A DNA stretch of 64,000 bases from Liopterus haemorrhoidalis (taxonomy: Eukaryota; Arthropoda; Insecta; Coleoptera; Dytiscidae), in contig OZ020617.1 of NCBI GenBank assembly GCA_963971575.1, forward strand, positions 40,396,606-40,460,605, in the 5' to 3' direction. Below are positions 43,441 through 54,017 of this stretch, one piece after another. The first letter of the stretch is position 1. Every line of letters starts with the position of its first letter. Position numbers and translations under genes: made by a program. A model generated the notes under the pieces. That model did not search any database. It had not been told where the DNA came from and was given only the letters and a program-made list of their open reading frames with translations.

Positions 43441-44090
43441 ACGTATCTAATTTATCAGTGGCTATTGGTAAACGTTCGTTTTCAAAATTATAAATTATTA
43501 ATTAATTATTTGCGGTCTACTATGTCACAAGAAAGACTTTCGATGATTTCAACTGAGCATCAGTTAAGTGACTCACTCGATTTAGATTTGAGGAAATTTA
43601 GATTCGAAGAAATTTGCTAATTTAACATTTAAATAAAAAAAAAAAATTTGGGGGCGGCATATTTCATTTTTGCACGCAGGTGGCCATGAGTCTCGTGACG
43701 GCCCTGGGTTGCAGGTCCATAAACTAACGATCCCCAGGCCTTCACCGACAGACCCCAGTTTAAGAATCACTAAAATAAACTCTATGCGCAAATTCGTACA
43801 CAACCAATGCGCGAAATTTGAACTTTACAAAGGATTTTTAAAATAATTGTTGAACATTTTCTTAACTTAACGCAAACCTACCTTAATGCAGTTATTATTA
43901 TAGCATGTTATCGCAATCTTTTAAACACTTTATGATATTACATTATCAAAACAAGCTTAAGTACCAAAATAACAACGTAATAAGTGCTAGGCTCTTCAGA
44001 AAACACAAACCAAAATAAGTATTTTGATAGTGTACTAACATATATTTAAATACAAAATTGCACAAAGTCCTAATCAAATTTTTCTTTACA
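43441..44090. other. hAT end fragments and unassigned sequence
   Basis: GTGACGGCCCTG (about 43696-43707) and CAGTTTAAGAATCACT (about 43755-43770) resemble right ends of two hAT families. No left partners or target duplications were found. Confidence 0.45.
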
Positions 44091-44091
44091 G

Positions 44092-44152
44092 ATTTTTGAT
44101 TCCTTTCCAAACTAATTTTCATCATGACCGTATTTCTCATACTAGCCAGAAG
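44092..44152 (+). CDS. candidate short first coding exon (host gene unknown)
   Basis: A pyrimidine tract and acceptor (TTTTTCTTTACAG, ending 44091), an ATG at 44124, a hydrophobic start MTVFLILAR and a donor GTAAGC at 44153 fit a 61-bp exon with a signal-peptide-like opening. No downstream exon could be joined with confidence, and such signals can occur by chance. Confidence 0.22.
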
Positions 44153-44159
44153 GTAAGCA

Positions 44160-44740
44160 AATTTAATTTTTTGTGTATTTTAATATGTTCTTTGGTTTAT
44201 TAAAAATGTGTAAACCGAGTAATTTTCCATTTAGCTTATCGTAAAATGAAACTATGTATTTAGTTTAATAATAGAGGAGTTACTGATAAGAAACGTAACA
44301 CAATTCAAAGTGCAAATGATACCCCTTGAAGGTCAGCAGCCATCTATACATATCAGTTAAAATAGTTGCATAGGCTTAAAGGGGCGTTTTTGTTACTACT
44401 TTTGTCGTTTGAAGCACGTGAATACTTGATTAACATCAGGTGTGACCGAGAATAATATCAGCAATTAACGCATTATTTACGCACATGATTAAACTTCCCG
44501 GTGTCAATGTGACTGAAAATTTTTCTGTCCCAAATTGAACTAAAATTTGTTTTAAGGTCAATTGAGGCTCCGAGAGTATGAAAAAAATATTCAAAAACCT
44601 TTTGTTGTAATTAGTTTACGTTTTATTTTTTTCCCGAAAATAGATATAGATATAAAAAAAAGGGAGACAAAGGGCGTACCGAACTCAAATGGCGATATCT
44701 CGCTGAAACCAGTATCGGTAAAAATCGCAAAAATTCAAAA
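44160..44740. other. unassigned sequence
   Basis: No exon continuing the candidate above and no repeat end was recognised. Confidence 0.4.
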
Positions 44741-44744
44741 TTGG

Positions 44745-45645
44745 TGTGATTACAATACAAGGATACTGTCATTTTTGCTGGCGGATCAAAACCAGAACCA
44801 GGGTTAGGTGTGCGTTCATTGTCTTGCATCAACGTCAGCAGTTTCAGTACCGTTTGCACTCCATAATGAGTGTGTACACTGCTGAGCTATACTCTATTTT
44901 CAAGACCCTGTGTTTTGTTTCATTAGAGCAAAGCCGTTCAGGTGTTATCTTGACGGACTCGCTGAGCGCTCTGAACAGTATTCCAAGATCCAGATCCAGT
45001 GCATCCTCTTGCATTAAAGATTCGGATGACGCAAAGAGTCATCTGAAACATCTGGTGTTAGCCAAATGGCAACATGATTGGAACAGAATACAAAACATAA
45101 AGTTGAGGTAAATTAAGGAAGACCTTAAATCATGGGGTGTTTTCTGTAGGACTAACCATAGGAAGGAAACCGCCATCACACGCTTTCGTATAGGCCAATG
45201 TTAATGGACCCATGGACACCTCCTTTAAGGTGAAGAGCCTTTTATTTGTGAGACGTGTAAAACAGATTTGTCTGTGTTACATATTTAAACTTGGTGTGTA
45301 CAGTTCGAGAATGTCAGGGAGAGGTTAGGCCTAGGCTATGTCTTGCACCTTATTTTAATGTATTTTATTATTTTCTGTGATATTCGATAGTAATTATTTC
45401 CATTACAGCTCGGTACCATCATCCTGCGTTTCTTTAGTTTTTTTAATAGATTTTTCTCCTATTTATTTATATTTGTCCGTGGTTACCTTTATTGCTTTAT
45501 TGAGTATGTGTATAAGATTTTATTTATTCATGTAGAGTTTAATTTATTCTTCTTACTATATACTGTAGTCATTTAGATGGGCTGTGTTAGGAACAAATAG
45601 CCATCGTTGCTGTGCGCCAAAAATTTTAACTAATTAACTAACCGA
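44745..45645 (+). pseudogene. I-like LINE: RNase H domain, C-terminus and 3' tail
   Basis: A decayed GGSK start (first RNase H Asp region, about 44780) is followed by VYTAELYSIFKTL and ILTDSLSALNSI, the AEL and TDS motifs of the RNase H domain in I/R1-group LINEs. Then come RKETAITRFRIG, THGHLL and EEPFICETC, the usual C-terminal order. Several stops and frameshifts are present. The copy ends GCTGTGCGCCAAAAATTTTAACTAATTAACTAA at 45643, which also defines the fragment at 16985-17042. Reverse transcriptase is missing. Confidence 0.83.
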
Positions 45646-45774
45646 CGCCCCCTACAAATGGCGACGCCCAGGATACGTGCCATAACCAAGATACGCCTCT
45701 GAGGGAGACTGGCAACTAATAGAGCATACAATGAATATTACCCACTTGAAGAATGATAGCCCAAAAACATATAT

Positions 45775-46013
45775 AAGGCGAAAGAAATAGACAAATAGAT
45801 AGATAAAGATATAGATACAGACAGAGATAAATAGACATGAGAACGGTCGTGGCTAAACTAGTTCGTAAGCAGCGGACCATGGGTCAGTCTTCAGCACCTG
45901 CAAATAGACCTTAACTTTCTTCCGATCGCTCGGATTAGGTTATATCACTTCAAGGAGAAGAAATCAATCGAGATATATATGGTTGATAGAGATGGATAAT
46001 AGATAGATGGATA
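45775..46013 (+). repeat. GATA-rich simple sequence
   Basis: Imperfect AGATAGATA/GATAGA repeats at 45785-45835 and 45965-46012. They recur beyond the two hATs at 46790-46830, suggesting that the hATs split one array. Confidence 0.75.
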
Positions 46014-46380
46014 CAGGGCCCGCGGAAGCGGGCATGCGAGGCATGCAATGCATGCGGGCGCCGCTGCGAAGGGGCCGTTGACGTAAGACTCAGAAGGGCG
46101 CCAAATGCGAAATGAATGTAAAAATAATTTAGTGAAATGTAATTTTAGAAGTGAGGACCAAATGAGGACCTTTTTTTTAGGTCTTCACTTGAAATTTAGA
46201 AGTGAGGACCTTTTGTTTTTTAGTTTTCAGGTCTTCATTTGAAATGTAGAAGTGAGGACCTTTTTTTATATCTTCACTTGAAGTTCTTACCCAAGGCTCG
46301 AAAAAAGCTAGTTACGCCCTGCTTAGGGACGCTCAATTAAATCTTGCCTACGGGCGCCAAAAGCCCTCACGCCGGCCCTG
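46014..46380. mobile_element. short hAT with AAGTGAGGACC-type array
   Basis: Ends CAGGGCCCGCGGAAG and CACGCCGGCCCTG; the flanks GATGGATA (46006-46013) and GATGTCTA (46381-46388) agree at 6 of 8, as expected of a worn target duplication. Three palindromic units (AAGTGAGGACCTTTTTTTTAGG...CACTTGAAAT) lie at 46150-46285. GCATGCGAGGCATGCAATGC near the left end is a local palindrome cluster. Confidence 0.82.
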
Positions 46381-46399
46381 GATGTCTATCTATCTAGAT

Positions 46400-46789
46400 C
46401 AGGGATGAGCAACCTTTTTTACTATGGACCAACTAGAAATTAAAAAATTTCCAGCGGGCCGCATACGAAATTTATTAAAATATGAACACAAGATGATAAA
46501 CACAAATTATTTTTTTATTAACAAAATAACAAAATTATAAAAAAAAAATACACAAATGAAACATATAATAGAAATACTAGGTATAAAAAACAGTCAAAGA
46601 TAATTATTATGGGGAAAAAATCATAAACAAATTTTAATGAGAAGTTTGGCATTGCTTCTTTGCAACCAATTGCTCTATATTGCTCTTATTTATGCTTTAA
46701 AATATATCTATTTATCTTTTGTAATTTAATGGCCTTTTTTGAAATTTGACAGACCAAAGCTTTGACGGGCCACGGGTTGCTCATCCCTG
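46400..46789. mobile_element. hAT, TSD ATCTAGAT
   Basis: Ends CAGGGATGAGCAACC and GGGTTGCTCATCCCTG, with ATCTAGAT at 46392-46399 and 46790-46797. It is 390 bp and non-coding, with GGGCCGCA and CGGGCCAC motifs near the ends. Confidence 0.93.
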
Positions 46790-46799
46790 ATCTAGATAG

Positions 46800-47360
46800 A
46801 TATAGAGCTAGATAGATAGAAAGAGAAAAAGAGAAGACGAAACAGAGGAAAGGAAAGAGAGAAAGTTAGAGGGCAAAAGAAATAATAAAAATGAGAGACA
46901 AGAAAAGGAGGATAACTGATAGCGCTCAAAATGAGCAGTATAGACTGTCAAGTAGACTGACTGACTAGTGCCCGAAAACAAAAAGATGGAGAGAGACTGA
47001 AATCACTCAAAATGAATGAAATTCTGGCATTCAAATGCGCTTAACACAAATACATATATGTTAAATTTTAGTAAAATTTAAATTATTCTTTAATATTATT
47101 TTGTTATTTATGAATATACGAGATCTCAGGGACGTACTATCAGGTTGACCCGGCAATTGGAAATTTCACTGGCTCTTTTTTCCACAGGTGACGTATTTTC
47201 TTAAATGAAATTATTTCCTAAGCGGCCCGAAAATTTTTCTAGGCCTAATTTCATTGGACACTTATATGGCCAAAAGAAATACAAATGTCATATGAATACA
47301 CCATTATTTTACTAGATTAAACGATTGAGATAAATTTCGCGCTACCACCAAAGTAAGTAC
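46800..47360. other. purine-rich sequence and a hAT left end
   Basis: A GA-rich low-complexity stretch at 46800-46990 is followed by unassigned DNA. CAGGGACGTACTATCAGG at 47129 resembles a hAT end without a partner. Confidence 0.45.
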
Positions 47361-47365
47361 ACTAA

Positions 47366-47731
47366 AGGGCGTATCACACTAGAACGCTATCCAAGTTTTA
47401 TTTTGTAAGTCTTTTTCGAGGTTTCAAGTCTTCACGTCTTCAGCTATCACACGCGAAACAAGGAAAAGTAACTCGCGTCTGCGTACATAACGTTAACAAT
47501 ACACCCATCTCACTTGATCTGACTGAGAGGGCGAGACGGCGCACGCGCATTTGACGATTTGGATTTCGTCTGTCTTCTAGAGACAGGGGAAATATATCTC
47601 GATGTATTTGCTCAGACTTAAAGACCTAGGTTTTTTGTCATGCTATCACACACACAAGACTTCGATTCGAATGCAAAGACTTTAATTTTCCAAGTTTAGA
47701 CTTGAATAATAACTCTAGTGTGATAAGATCT
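47366..47731. mobile_element. PIF/Harbinger-type MITE, TSD TAA
   Basis: Ends AGGGCGTATCACACTAG and CTAGTGTGATAAGATCT are inverted repeats, flanked by TAA at 47363-47365 and 47732-47734. TATCACAC is repeated inside (about 47445 and 47645). It is related in its CACACTAG core to 41288-41889. It is non-coding. Confidence 0.8.
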
Positions 47732-47806
47732 TAATAATTTACGTTAAAATTCGCATTCTTCTAAACCAGTTGTCCTAACTGTCAGCCACCCAAGGAACCA
47801 TGCACC

Positions 47807-48164
47807 CAGAGCCGGCCTTAGCAAAGCGTCCCGGGAGAGTTTTGCCGCCCTTGCAAAATAATTAAGAAGGTCTTCACCTCCCAGATCCAAGAGAAGAGCA
47901 AAAAAAAGGTCCTCACCTCCCAAATCCAAGTGAGGAGCAAAAAAAAAGGTCCTCACCTCCCAAATCCAAGTGAAGAACAAAAAAGGTCCTCACCTCCCAA
48001 ATCCAAATGAGGAGCAAAAAAAGGTCCTCACCTACCAAATCCAAGTGAAGAGCAAAAACAAAAGGTCCTCACTTTTAAAATACAAGTGATGACCTGACCG
48101 TCCGCCGTTCTTCCTGGCCTGGCACCCCAGAGCGGTCGCCCCCCCCCCCCCAAGGCCGCTACTG
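47807..48164. mobile_element. hAT with six-unit palindromic minisatellite, TSD CATGCACC
   Basis: Ends CAGAGCCGGCCTTAG and AAGGCCGCTACTG, with CATGCACC at 47799-47806 and 48165-48172. The interior 47866-48101 is six units of about 40 bp (GGTCCTCACCTCCCAAATCC, then AAGTGAAGAGCAAAAA). The open frame over 47744-47980 is a by-product of the unit length and not a gene. Confidence 0.92.
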
Positions 48165-48179
48165 CATGCACCACAGTTT

Positions 48180-48770
48180 TGGAACCAACATTTTAAATTA
48201 TTTAGTGCGCCTAAAATTTAACAGTTTATATCTTAAATACGATACGAATCAAATATTTTAAATGTTATTTAATAAAAAGCCGTTGAATTTACTTAACGTT
48301 CTCGTAAACTAGATTGAATAATCTGGTTGTAGTCAGATCTCTGACCAGTTTCTAAGATTGAATCGTGGTCCAGCGTCCATATATATGGTATCACTTACAT
48401 AATATTTTTTTAATTTATTTACGGACCGCCTTATTAGTAACACAGTGATAATAACACATTGACGTCCGTATTTTTTAGTAGTATAAATATACTAAACAAA
48501 TGTATATTAGTGTGTTTAGATTATTACTTATTTGAATATTAACAAAATATTTGATGAGAAATATTTGATGAACAAACAATGCACCACAGAAGTTAAATAT
48601 ATATCTTAAATTTGTTTGCTTTTTGATTTTCTCTTTTATTGGGCGGTTTTAGTTCGGATTGGGGTTAATAGACGTTCTGAATTTTGTGGTATTGTCCCGG
48701 GATTAATTTTTAAATTCCACCTAAAATAAGTAATATCCGGCAGAACCGACAACAATTTTCTTCTTCTTCT
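48180..48770. other. unassigned sequence
   Basis: No feature recognised. CTTCTTCTTCTTCTT at 48762 is a short simple repeat. Confidence 0.4.
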
Positions 48771-48777
48771 TCTTATT

Positions 48778-48999
48778 TGGGCACTCTCACTCGGGTTTCC
48801 AGGAGTTTCGTTTTGTAGAGGGGACCAAGTGCAAAATACAATGCATTAGCAGTTTTAATTCTGTTAGTAATTTCCTGCTGTATCAGATTCACCTGATATA
48901 TCATGGTTTCCAGGTATTTGGAAGGCTAAACTCTCTCAAAAGTGTTGCCATTAATTTTTGTTTTGTTTAAGTTGGTCGTGCTCTCATGGCTGCGTCTAC
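48778..48999 (-). pseudogene. LINE ORF2 C-terminal fragment
   Basis: The reverse strand reads a decayed SKYLET, then VNLIQQEITNRIKTANALYFALGPLYKTKLLETR. This matches the region after the reverse transcriptase in many insect LINEs (FKYLG...EI..RI..AN..Y.AL..L..S.LLS). It is cut off at 49000 by a MITE and has at least one stop. Confidence 0.65.
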
Positions 49000-49001
49000 T
49001 A

Positions 49002-49402
49002 TACTCTATCTCTGAAAGCCTGATAGTAATAAATCATTTTTTCAGGCAGTTACCAGTGGCGTGCACATTTTAAACACGTTTAAATTGGTTTTGTGTATTT
49101 CTATATTACTATTTATCATTTTATTAAACGCACGCCTGTGACTATATTTATCATATCATTAAACATACCCCTGTAACCATATTTTTCCTCAAAATTTTAT
49201 GGTCAAATTTTTATGGCCTATTGTGTTTAACCCTAGTTCGTATTCCCATATACTATGTGCGCCACACTCGGTTGTTTTTAACAATATTTCGTTTCTAACT
49301 ATTCATATTTTGTCGCTTTGGTTTTACCGCTTCTGTGTGATAATACAATAACTTTTTACAAATAATAAATTATATTACTATCAGTCTTTCGGAGATAGAG
49401 TA
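49002..49402. mobile_element. Tc1/mariner-type MITE, TA TSD
   Basis: Ends TACTCTATCTCTGAAAGCCT and AGTCTTTCGGAGATAGAGTA are inverted repeats extending about 35 bp, flanked by TA at 49000-49001 and 49403-49404. A CAGTGGCGTGCACA hAT-like end at 49056 with a worn partner near 49262 may be a further nested insertion. It is non-coding. Confidence 0.82.
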
Positions 49403-50475
49403 TAACAATAAGATAGTCTTCGTTCAAGCGGACTCTATATATTGTTACAGCCTACAGATAGCAACATTTTTTTTTTTTTTTTTTGTTTATTCGGACTTGT
49501 TATATAAACATTGTATTACCTCCCAATTCTTATAGGTTTCCATTAAAACCAGTTAAATATTTTTTTATCAGCTTTTAAACTACAATCGTAAAACTGCCAT
49601 TTTTTTTGTCGGCGAGTTTATTTTAATTAAAATCGAGTCAAATAAATATAATAACTTTTCTACTTACCTTTTTTAGAAGCTAATATATTTTGTAAATTAT
49701 TCACTTTACCTCCTGTATGTTTTATTCCCCCTGTAAACATACCTATCCGCCTACCAGAGACATAATCCATTTTCACGGCAGAAACCTACAGTATCCTGAA
49801 AGCGGCCGAATATATTAAAAAAAAACAGACAGATACAACATATCTTATATGCACCGACTCGCTGAGTGTGATTCAAAGTCTCCAGCAGATGTACCTGAAA
49901 AACAAACGGCAAATCAATATACAGGAACACCTCCATACTACCCACGAAGAAAAAAATTTAAACACAAAAATTATATGGACACCGGCCCATGTTGGAATCT
50001 TGAGCAACGAAACGGCCGATAAAGCAGCTAAGGAAGCCACAAATAAGACTGCCATTCAAATCAGCACAGAAACCGAAGACTTTAAGAACCACATAACAAA
50101 CAAAATCCAAGACACCTGGCAAAATGAATGGATCTAGACAAACTTACTAGAACAAACTTAGACAAATAAAAGAACAAAAGAAGACCTGGAAGACATTAGA
50201 CAAAAGACAAGACCAAATAATTATTACCAGACTTAGAATTGGACAATGCCGACTGTCACACGGACATATTTTCCAAAAAGAAGACAGACCACAATGTCAA
50301 ACTTGCCAGACACCACTAACAGTAAAACACATTATTACAGACTGTCTAAAATACATTACCGAACGACAGACCTTTCCAAATACCATCAGACATAAAAGAA
50401 GCCCTCAGTAATAAAACAAAACTACCAAACATAATGGACTACCTCAAAGACATAAACATATATGACCAATGACCA

Positions 50476-51016
50476 ATATGGTGAATTATTTAAGGAGCAA
50501 CATACATGTTTCACATATAATGTTAATGAAGTGAGTTATTTCATTTACAACATAGCAAATTATGAAAGCAAGCTCATATCCATGGTATACTAGCGTCGGC
50601 GAATCAGTGCAGTTACGTCACACGACGTAACAAACAATTGTATTGTTCCAAACAATACATTCGTTTGTTTCGTATTGTGACGTAACTGCACTGATTCGCC
50701 GACGCTAGTATAACAGATATGCAATGGTGATTAGATATAAAAGTTATTTGACATGATAAAGTTCCTAGACGGCTAAAAAATAGTAAATTAGAAACAATAA
50801 ATGAATTTTTATTAGTTTGTTTATATTTACATACAAACAAAAATAATAATGTCCTTAGTAGCTAAGTCCAAAAAAATATTTAAAAAAATAATATTTTGTC
50901 TTTTCTATGGATACGATAAGAATTTGTTTTATGGCTATGTTGCTTTTGAAATAACTCACTTCATTAACATTATATGTGAAACATGTATGTTGCTTCTTAA
51001 ATAATTCACCCGGTAT
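50476..51016. mobile_element. long inverted-repeat MITE inside the LINE 3' end
   Basis: Arms of about 70 bp (GGTGAATTATTTAAGGAGCA at 50480 and TGCTTCTTAAATAATTCACC near 51000) are nearly perfect reverse complements. The extreme ends are worn and TA flanks are only suggested. A second foldback (50586-50712) sits inside. Confidence 0.82.
50586..50712. mobile_element. foldback MITE, TATACTAGCGTCGG ends
   Basis: The first 37 bp (TATACTAGCGTCGGCGAATC...) are a perfect reverse complement of the last 37, and imperfect pairing continues to a small central loop, so nearly all 127 bp fold on themselves. TA at each extreme may be the target duplication of a Tc1/mariner-type MITE. Confidence 0.9.
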
Positions 51017-51156
51017 ATATCTAAATCAGTGATATACTATCATATTTTACAAAATATTTATTATATACACAAAATTGTACAAATTAACCTTATATATATG
51101 TAATGCTAATGGCCTAGAAGCCGAAGCATCTTTTGTAAATAAAAAAAAAAAACCTA

Positions 51157-51338
51157 TAGGCTATTCCAAACGTTTAAGCGGAACTAACTGGAATTTTCAT
51201 TTTGCTAAGTTGTCATGAGCTCTTTTTTTAAGGTTTCAAGAGGGCTTTTGTGAAACAAAATAATCAAAAGCCTTACTTAATCCGTAAAAGTTACTAAAAT
51301 TCAATATCTAGTTCCGCTGAAACCAAAGAAACGGGCTA
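51157..51338. mobile_element. Tc1/mariner-type MITE (AGGCTATTCC family), short copy
   Basis: The left end TAGGCTATTCCAAACGTTTA is intact and follows TA at 51155-51156. The right end is worn (AGTTCCGCTGAAACC...GGGCTATA). The interior is shorter and different from the other copies, as expected of an internally deleted relative. Confidence 0.7.
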
Positions 51339-52229
51339 TATAATGGAATACTTGGTTGCCAACCGTATTGATGTAAACGGATGTCCAGTATTAAAAATCA
51401 ACGTTTCGCAATATCATTAACATCTAAAATCGTCCCGGAAATTGTTTTATTGTCTCATATGTCCCGGATCCAGGAAAATAGACGTTCTTGTTTATTGTTT
51501 ATGCTCATTGCTATGCCTCATCACAATAATTATTCAAAAGTCATAAAATTTAATTTCTAGTTTGTGTGTGTTTTTTTTTTGCGTACAGCAATCACGTTTT
51601 CACGCTTGGGAGAAGAAATTATGTCTAGTCATGAAACCAATCGCCCCTCATAACTAAAAAAAAACTGTTGACGTTTTATTTACTTAATCGTTGAGCTCTT
51701 TTACCATCTCTGGTATCGGGCTTTGTGTGAAGAGTTTGATTATTACTTATACTTGTTCTCTTCTTTTTTCCTGGGAGAACGTTGCCACAGCTTTTTCCAT
51801 TACTACCTATTTTTTCTCCTACTTCTCGCTCCATTCCAGGGGGTATCTCTTCTTTCTAGTGTACTTCTAATTTCGTCATTCCACTCTTTCCTCTGTCTTT
51901 CACGGCGTCGTTCTTTAGACACTCTGGCTTCGGAAACTTTCTTCGTGTCTACTATCTTCAATCCTTTGGATATGACCATACCGCCTAAGTTGTCCCTCTT
52001 CTATTACTTCTTCTACTAGTTTAATTTCCAGTTCTTCTCTGTATTCTATGTTCCTTATCCGATCCAATTTTATCTTTCCCTTGATCTTCCGTAGAAATCT
52101 CATTTCGCTACTTCTTTGTTTCTCCGTTGTAGTTCAAGCCTCTGATCCATATGTCAGCACTTATAATCATGCTTTTGGTTTTCTCGCAGCTTATTTTCAC
52201 ATTTATTGTTCTTAGCCAATGATTATAAG

Positions 52230-53193
52230 CAGGGACGTAGCCAGGATTTCAGCTTGGGGGGGGGGGGGGGCAAAAATAACAAAATATTCTAAATTGGTTG
52301 GTACGACCTTAATTACATGGCTTGGCTAGAAAATAACAGCGTTCTAGGTCTTTTGTAGTACAGTGGTACCTTGACTTACGAGTGTTCCAACTAAAGAGTT
52401 TTTCGAGATACGAGCCGTCTCTCGGCCGATGTTTTGCTTTGAGTTGAGAGCTAAAATTCGAATTACGAGCGGAGGAGGTTATGTCTACAAGTGAGATGAA
52501 CGAAATGTTGGGAATGTGGGAGAATGTTTCAGACTTTATTCAAAAGAAACACCAGAATAAGTTACAACTGGGCGTTCGACGACGCTATTTAATGACACTT
52601 GCCCAACTCATTTCAGAAACATTGTGAACGGGAGGATGAAACAGACCGCATTGGATAGGTTTTTATCGAAAACCCTGCAGATGAAAGTGAAGAAAGCGTG
52701 GCGAAAAGGAAAAAAATCAGCGAATAAGATTCAGTTATGCAGTTCAACCTTTCTCCTTCACCTCTGTCAGTATCTTCAAATCGTCTGATCTTCTTTACCT
52801 TGATGTACATAATATTTAATCAGTTAACTGCAGTAATTCTATTGTATTGCGCTTTTATACAATATTCCTTATTTATAAACACAATTTTCTTATCTAAAAA
52901 CATGTAACAAAAAAATTGCGGTGTGTTTTGAGGGCTCGGAACGTATTAATGGCTTTTCAATTCATTCTAATGGGGAAAATTGATTTGACATACGAGTAAT
53001 TTGAGTTACGAGCTCCGTCACGGAACGAATTAATCTCGTAAGTCAAGGCACCACTGTATATTAAATAATAAAAGTCCGGTAAAGTTATAAATTTTCTTCT
53101 AACAACCTATATTATATTTTATATAGGATAAACTATCCTGGGAGGAGGGGGGGGGGGCAAATGCCCCCTAAGCCCCCCCTGGCTACGTCCCGG
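52230..53193. mobile_element. inverted-repeat element with 5-bp TSD ATAAG, hosting a Tigger
   Basis: Ends CAGGGACGTAGCCAGG and CCTGGCTACGTCCCGG form an inverted repeat with a G-run (52256-52270) and G/C runs (53143-53180) just inside. ATAAG flanks it at 52225-52229 and 53194-53198. Removing the element and one ATAAG restores the LINE reading frame through LDTYNHWL, so the 5-bp duplication is well supported. It could be a hAT with 5-bp duplications or another superfamily. Without the Tigger it is about 270 bp. Confidence 0.8.
52361..53056 (+). mobile_element. Tigger/pogo deletion derivative, TA TSD
   Basis: Ends CAGTGGTACCTTGACTTACG and CGTAAGTCAAGGCACCACTG are Tigger-type inverted repeats flanked by TA (52359-52360, 53057-53058). 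The interior keeps the C-terminal end of the transposase in broken frames (KQTALDRFLSKT, about 52637-52672, then SEESVAKRKK). The DNA-binding and catalytic domains are deleted. Confidence 0.9.
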
Positions 53194-53502
53194 ATAAGTA
53201 TCAAGGTTACCTTGTAAACTTTCCTCATTTGTAGCGATTAGGACCTTGTCGCTTGGATAGCACAGATCTAAGATGGTAACTTTGTTCATTTGCCAATGAC
53301 CTACAGTGTATTTTTGTATATCTTTTCTGCATTTTTTAATGGCTGTATCGAGTACTATTGTAAACAGTAGTGGGCTCAGTATACATCGTTGCCTTAGACC
53401 GATTTTCGTTTCGATAAAACTAGACCGGCAATTGTTTGTTTTCACATAACATTTCGTTCCGTCATATAGGCTTTGTACTCCTGCTATAAGATATTCTTCT
53501 CC

Positions 53503-53556
53503 TCCTCTGACGTTTTAACTCAACTGAAATCCTCTGACGTTTTAACCCAACCGAAA
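53503..53556 (+). repeat. 27-bp tandem duplication
   Basis: The unit TCCTCTGACGTTTTAAC.CAAC.GAAA occurs twice back to back with two differences. Confidence 0.85.
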
Positions 53557-53724
53557 GTCACCGATATTGTAGCCATCTTAAACTCCATTTAGACATCCAA
53601 ATTTTGCTTTAATTGATTTTAATTTTTTAAGTTGTAAATATTTAACTTGTATGTGAATTCGAAAACCATAGAACTGTTCTGTGTATTTTAACGTACAAAT
53701 TATTTAAACGTTTTACCATTTATG

Positions 53725-53835
53725 GCAGTGGTGTACCAACATAGGGCCAGTGGGCCCGATCCGGCTCTCCATAAAATTATGTTGATGCGCTATGCTAGTG
53801 ACGTTCAACATTAGGCACGTAGGTCGAATCCGGCT
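53725..53835 (+). repeat. two related hAT-like ends in tandem
   Basis: CAGTGGTGTACCAACATAGGGCC...GATCCGGCTC and CTAGTGACGTTCAACATTAGGC...AATCCGGCTC are diverged copies about 65 bp apart. They look like repeated terminal parts of one element family. No right ends were found. Confidence 0.5.
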
Positions 53836-54017
53836 CAAGATTGATTTCTAAACGGCCATCATGGCATTTTTACCCGATTCTCAAGTGATTTTCTGAAATC
53901 AGTGTTGCCAGATTCGAAAACCAACATTTCCCTATAGGCTTGTTCAAATTTCCCTATTTACCACTTTTTTTCGACAAAATTTCCCTCCGTCACAAACTAT
54001 ACCCAAAATTTGGTTTT

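Larger units (their letters stand above)
49765..51152 (+). pseudogene. I/R1-group LINE: RNase H domain to poly(A) tail, split by a MITE
   Basis: The frame from about 49768 reads FTAETYSILKAAEYIKK, LICTDSLSVIQSL and KIIWTPAHVGILSNETADKAAKEA. These are the AE, DS and PAHVGI..NE.AD motifs of LINE RNase H, with all three kinds of catalytic position present. After a stop at 50137 the C-terminal Cys region (CQTCQTPLTVKHII type) follows in broken frames to about 50470. A MITE (50476-51016) is then inserted, and the 3' untranslated region (GTAATGCTAATGGCCTAGAAGCC) ends in an A-run at 51141-51152. It is 5'-truncated. Confidence 0.83.
51760..53505 (-). pseudogene. LINE reverse transcriptase and C-terminal region, split by a nested pair of DNA transposons
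   Basis: Reading the reverse strand from 53505: AGVQSLYDGTKCYVKTNN, then ETKIGLRQRCILSPLLFTIVLD (motif B) and a worn catalytic region, to NEESLQGNLDTY at about 53199. After the insertion (52230-53193) the frame resumes NHWLRTINVKISCEKTKSMIIS. It then gives AEMRFLRKIKG-like text, IRNIEYREELEIK and EGQLRRYGHIQRIEDSR, the usual C-terminal order. The catalytic YADD equivalent reads YPSD, and stops are present. The group is the craTI-like or Jockey-like insect LINEs; the exact clade is unresolved. Confidence 0.83.

Noticed and set aside
47744..47980. Open frame with repeated LDLGGEDL text
   Set aside because: It is the translation of the 40-bp minisatellite of a hAT, and crosses the element boundary.
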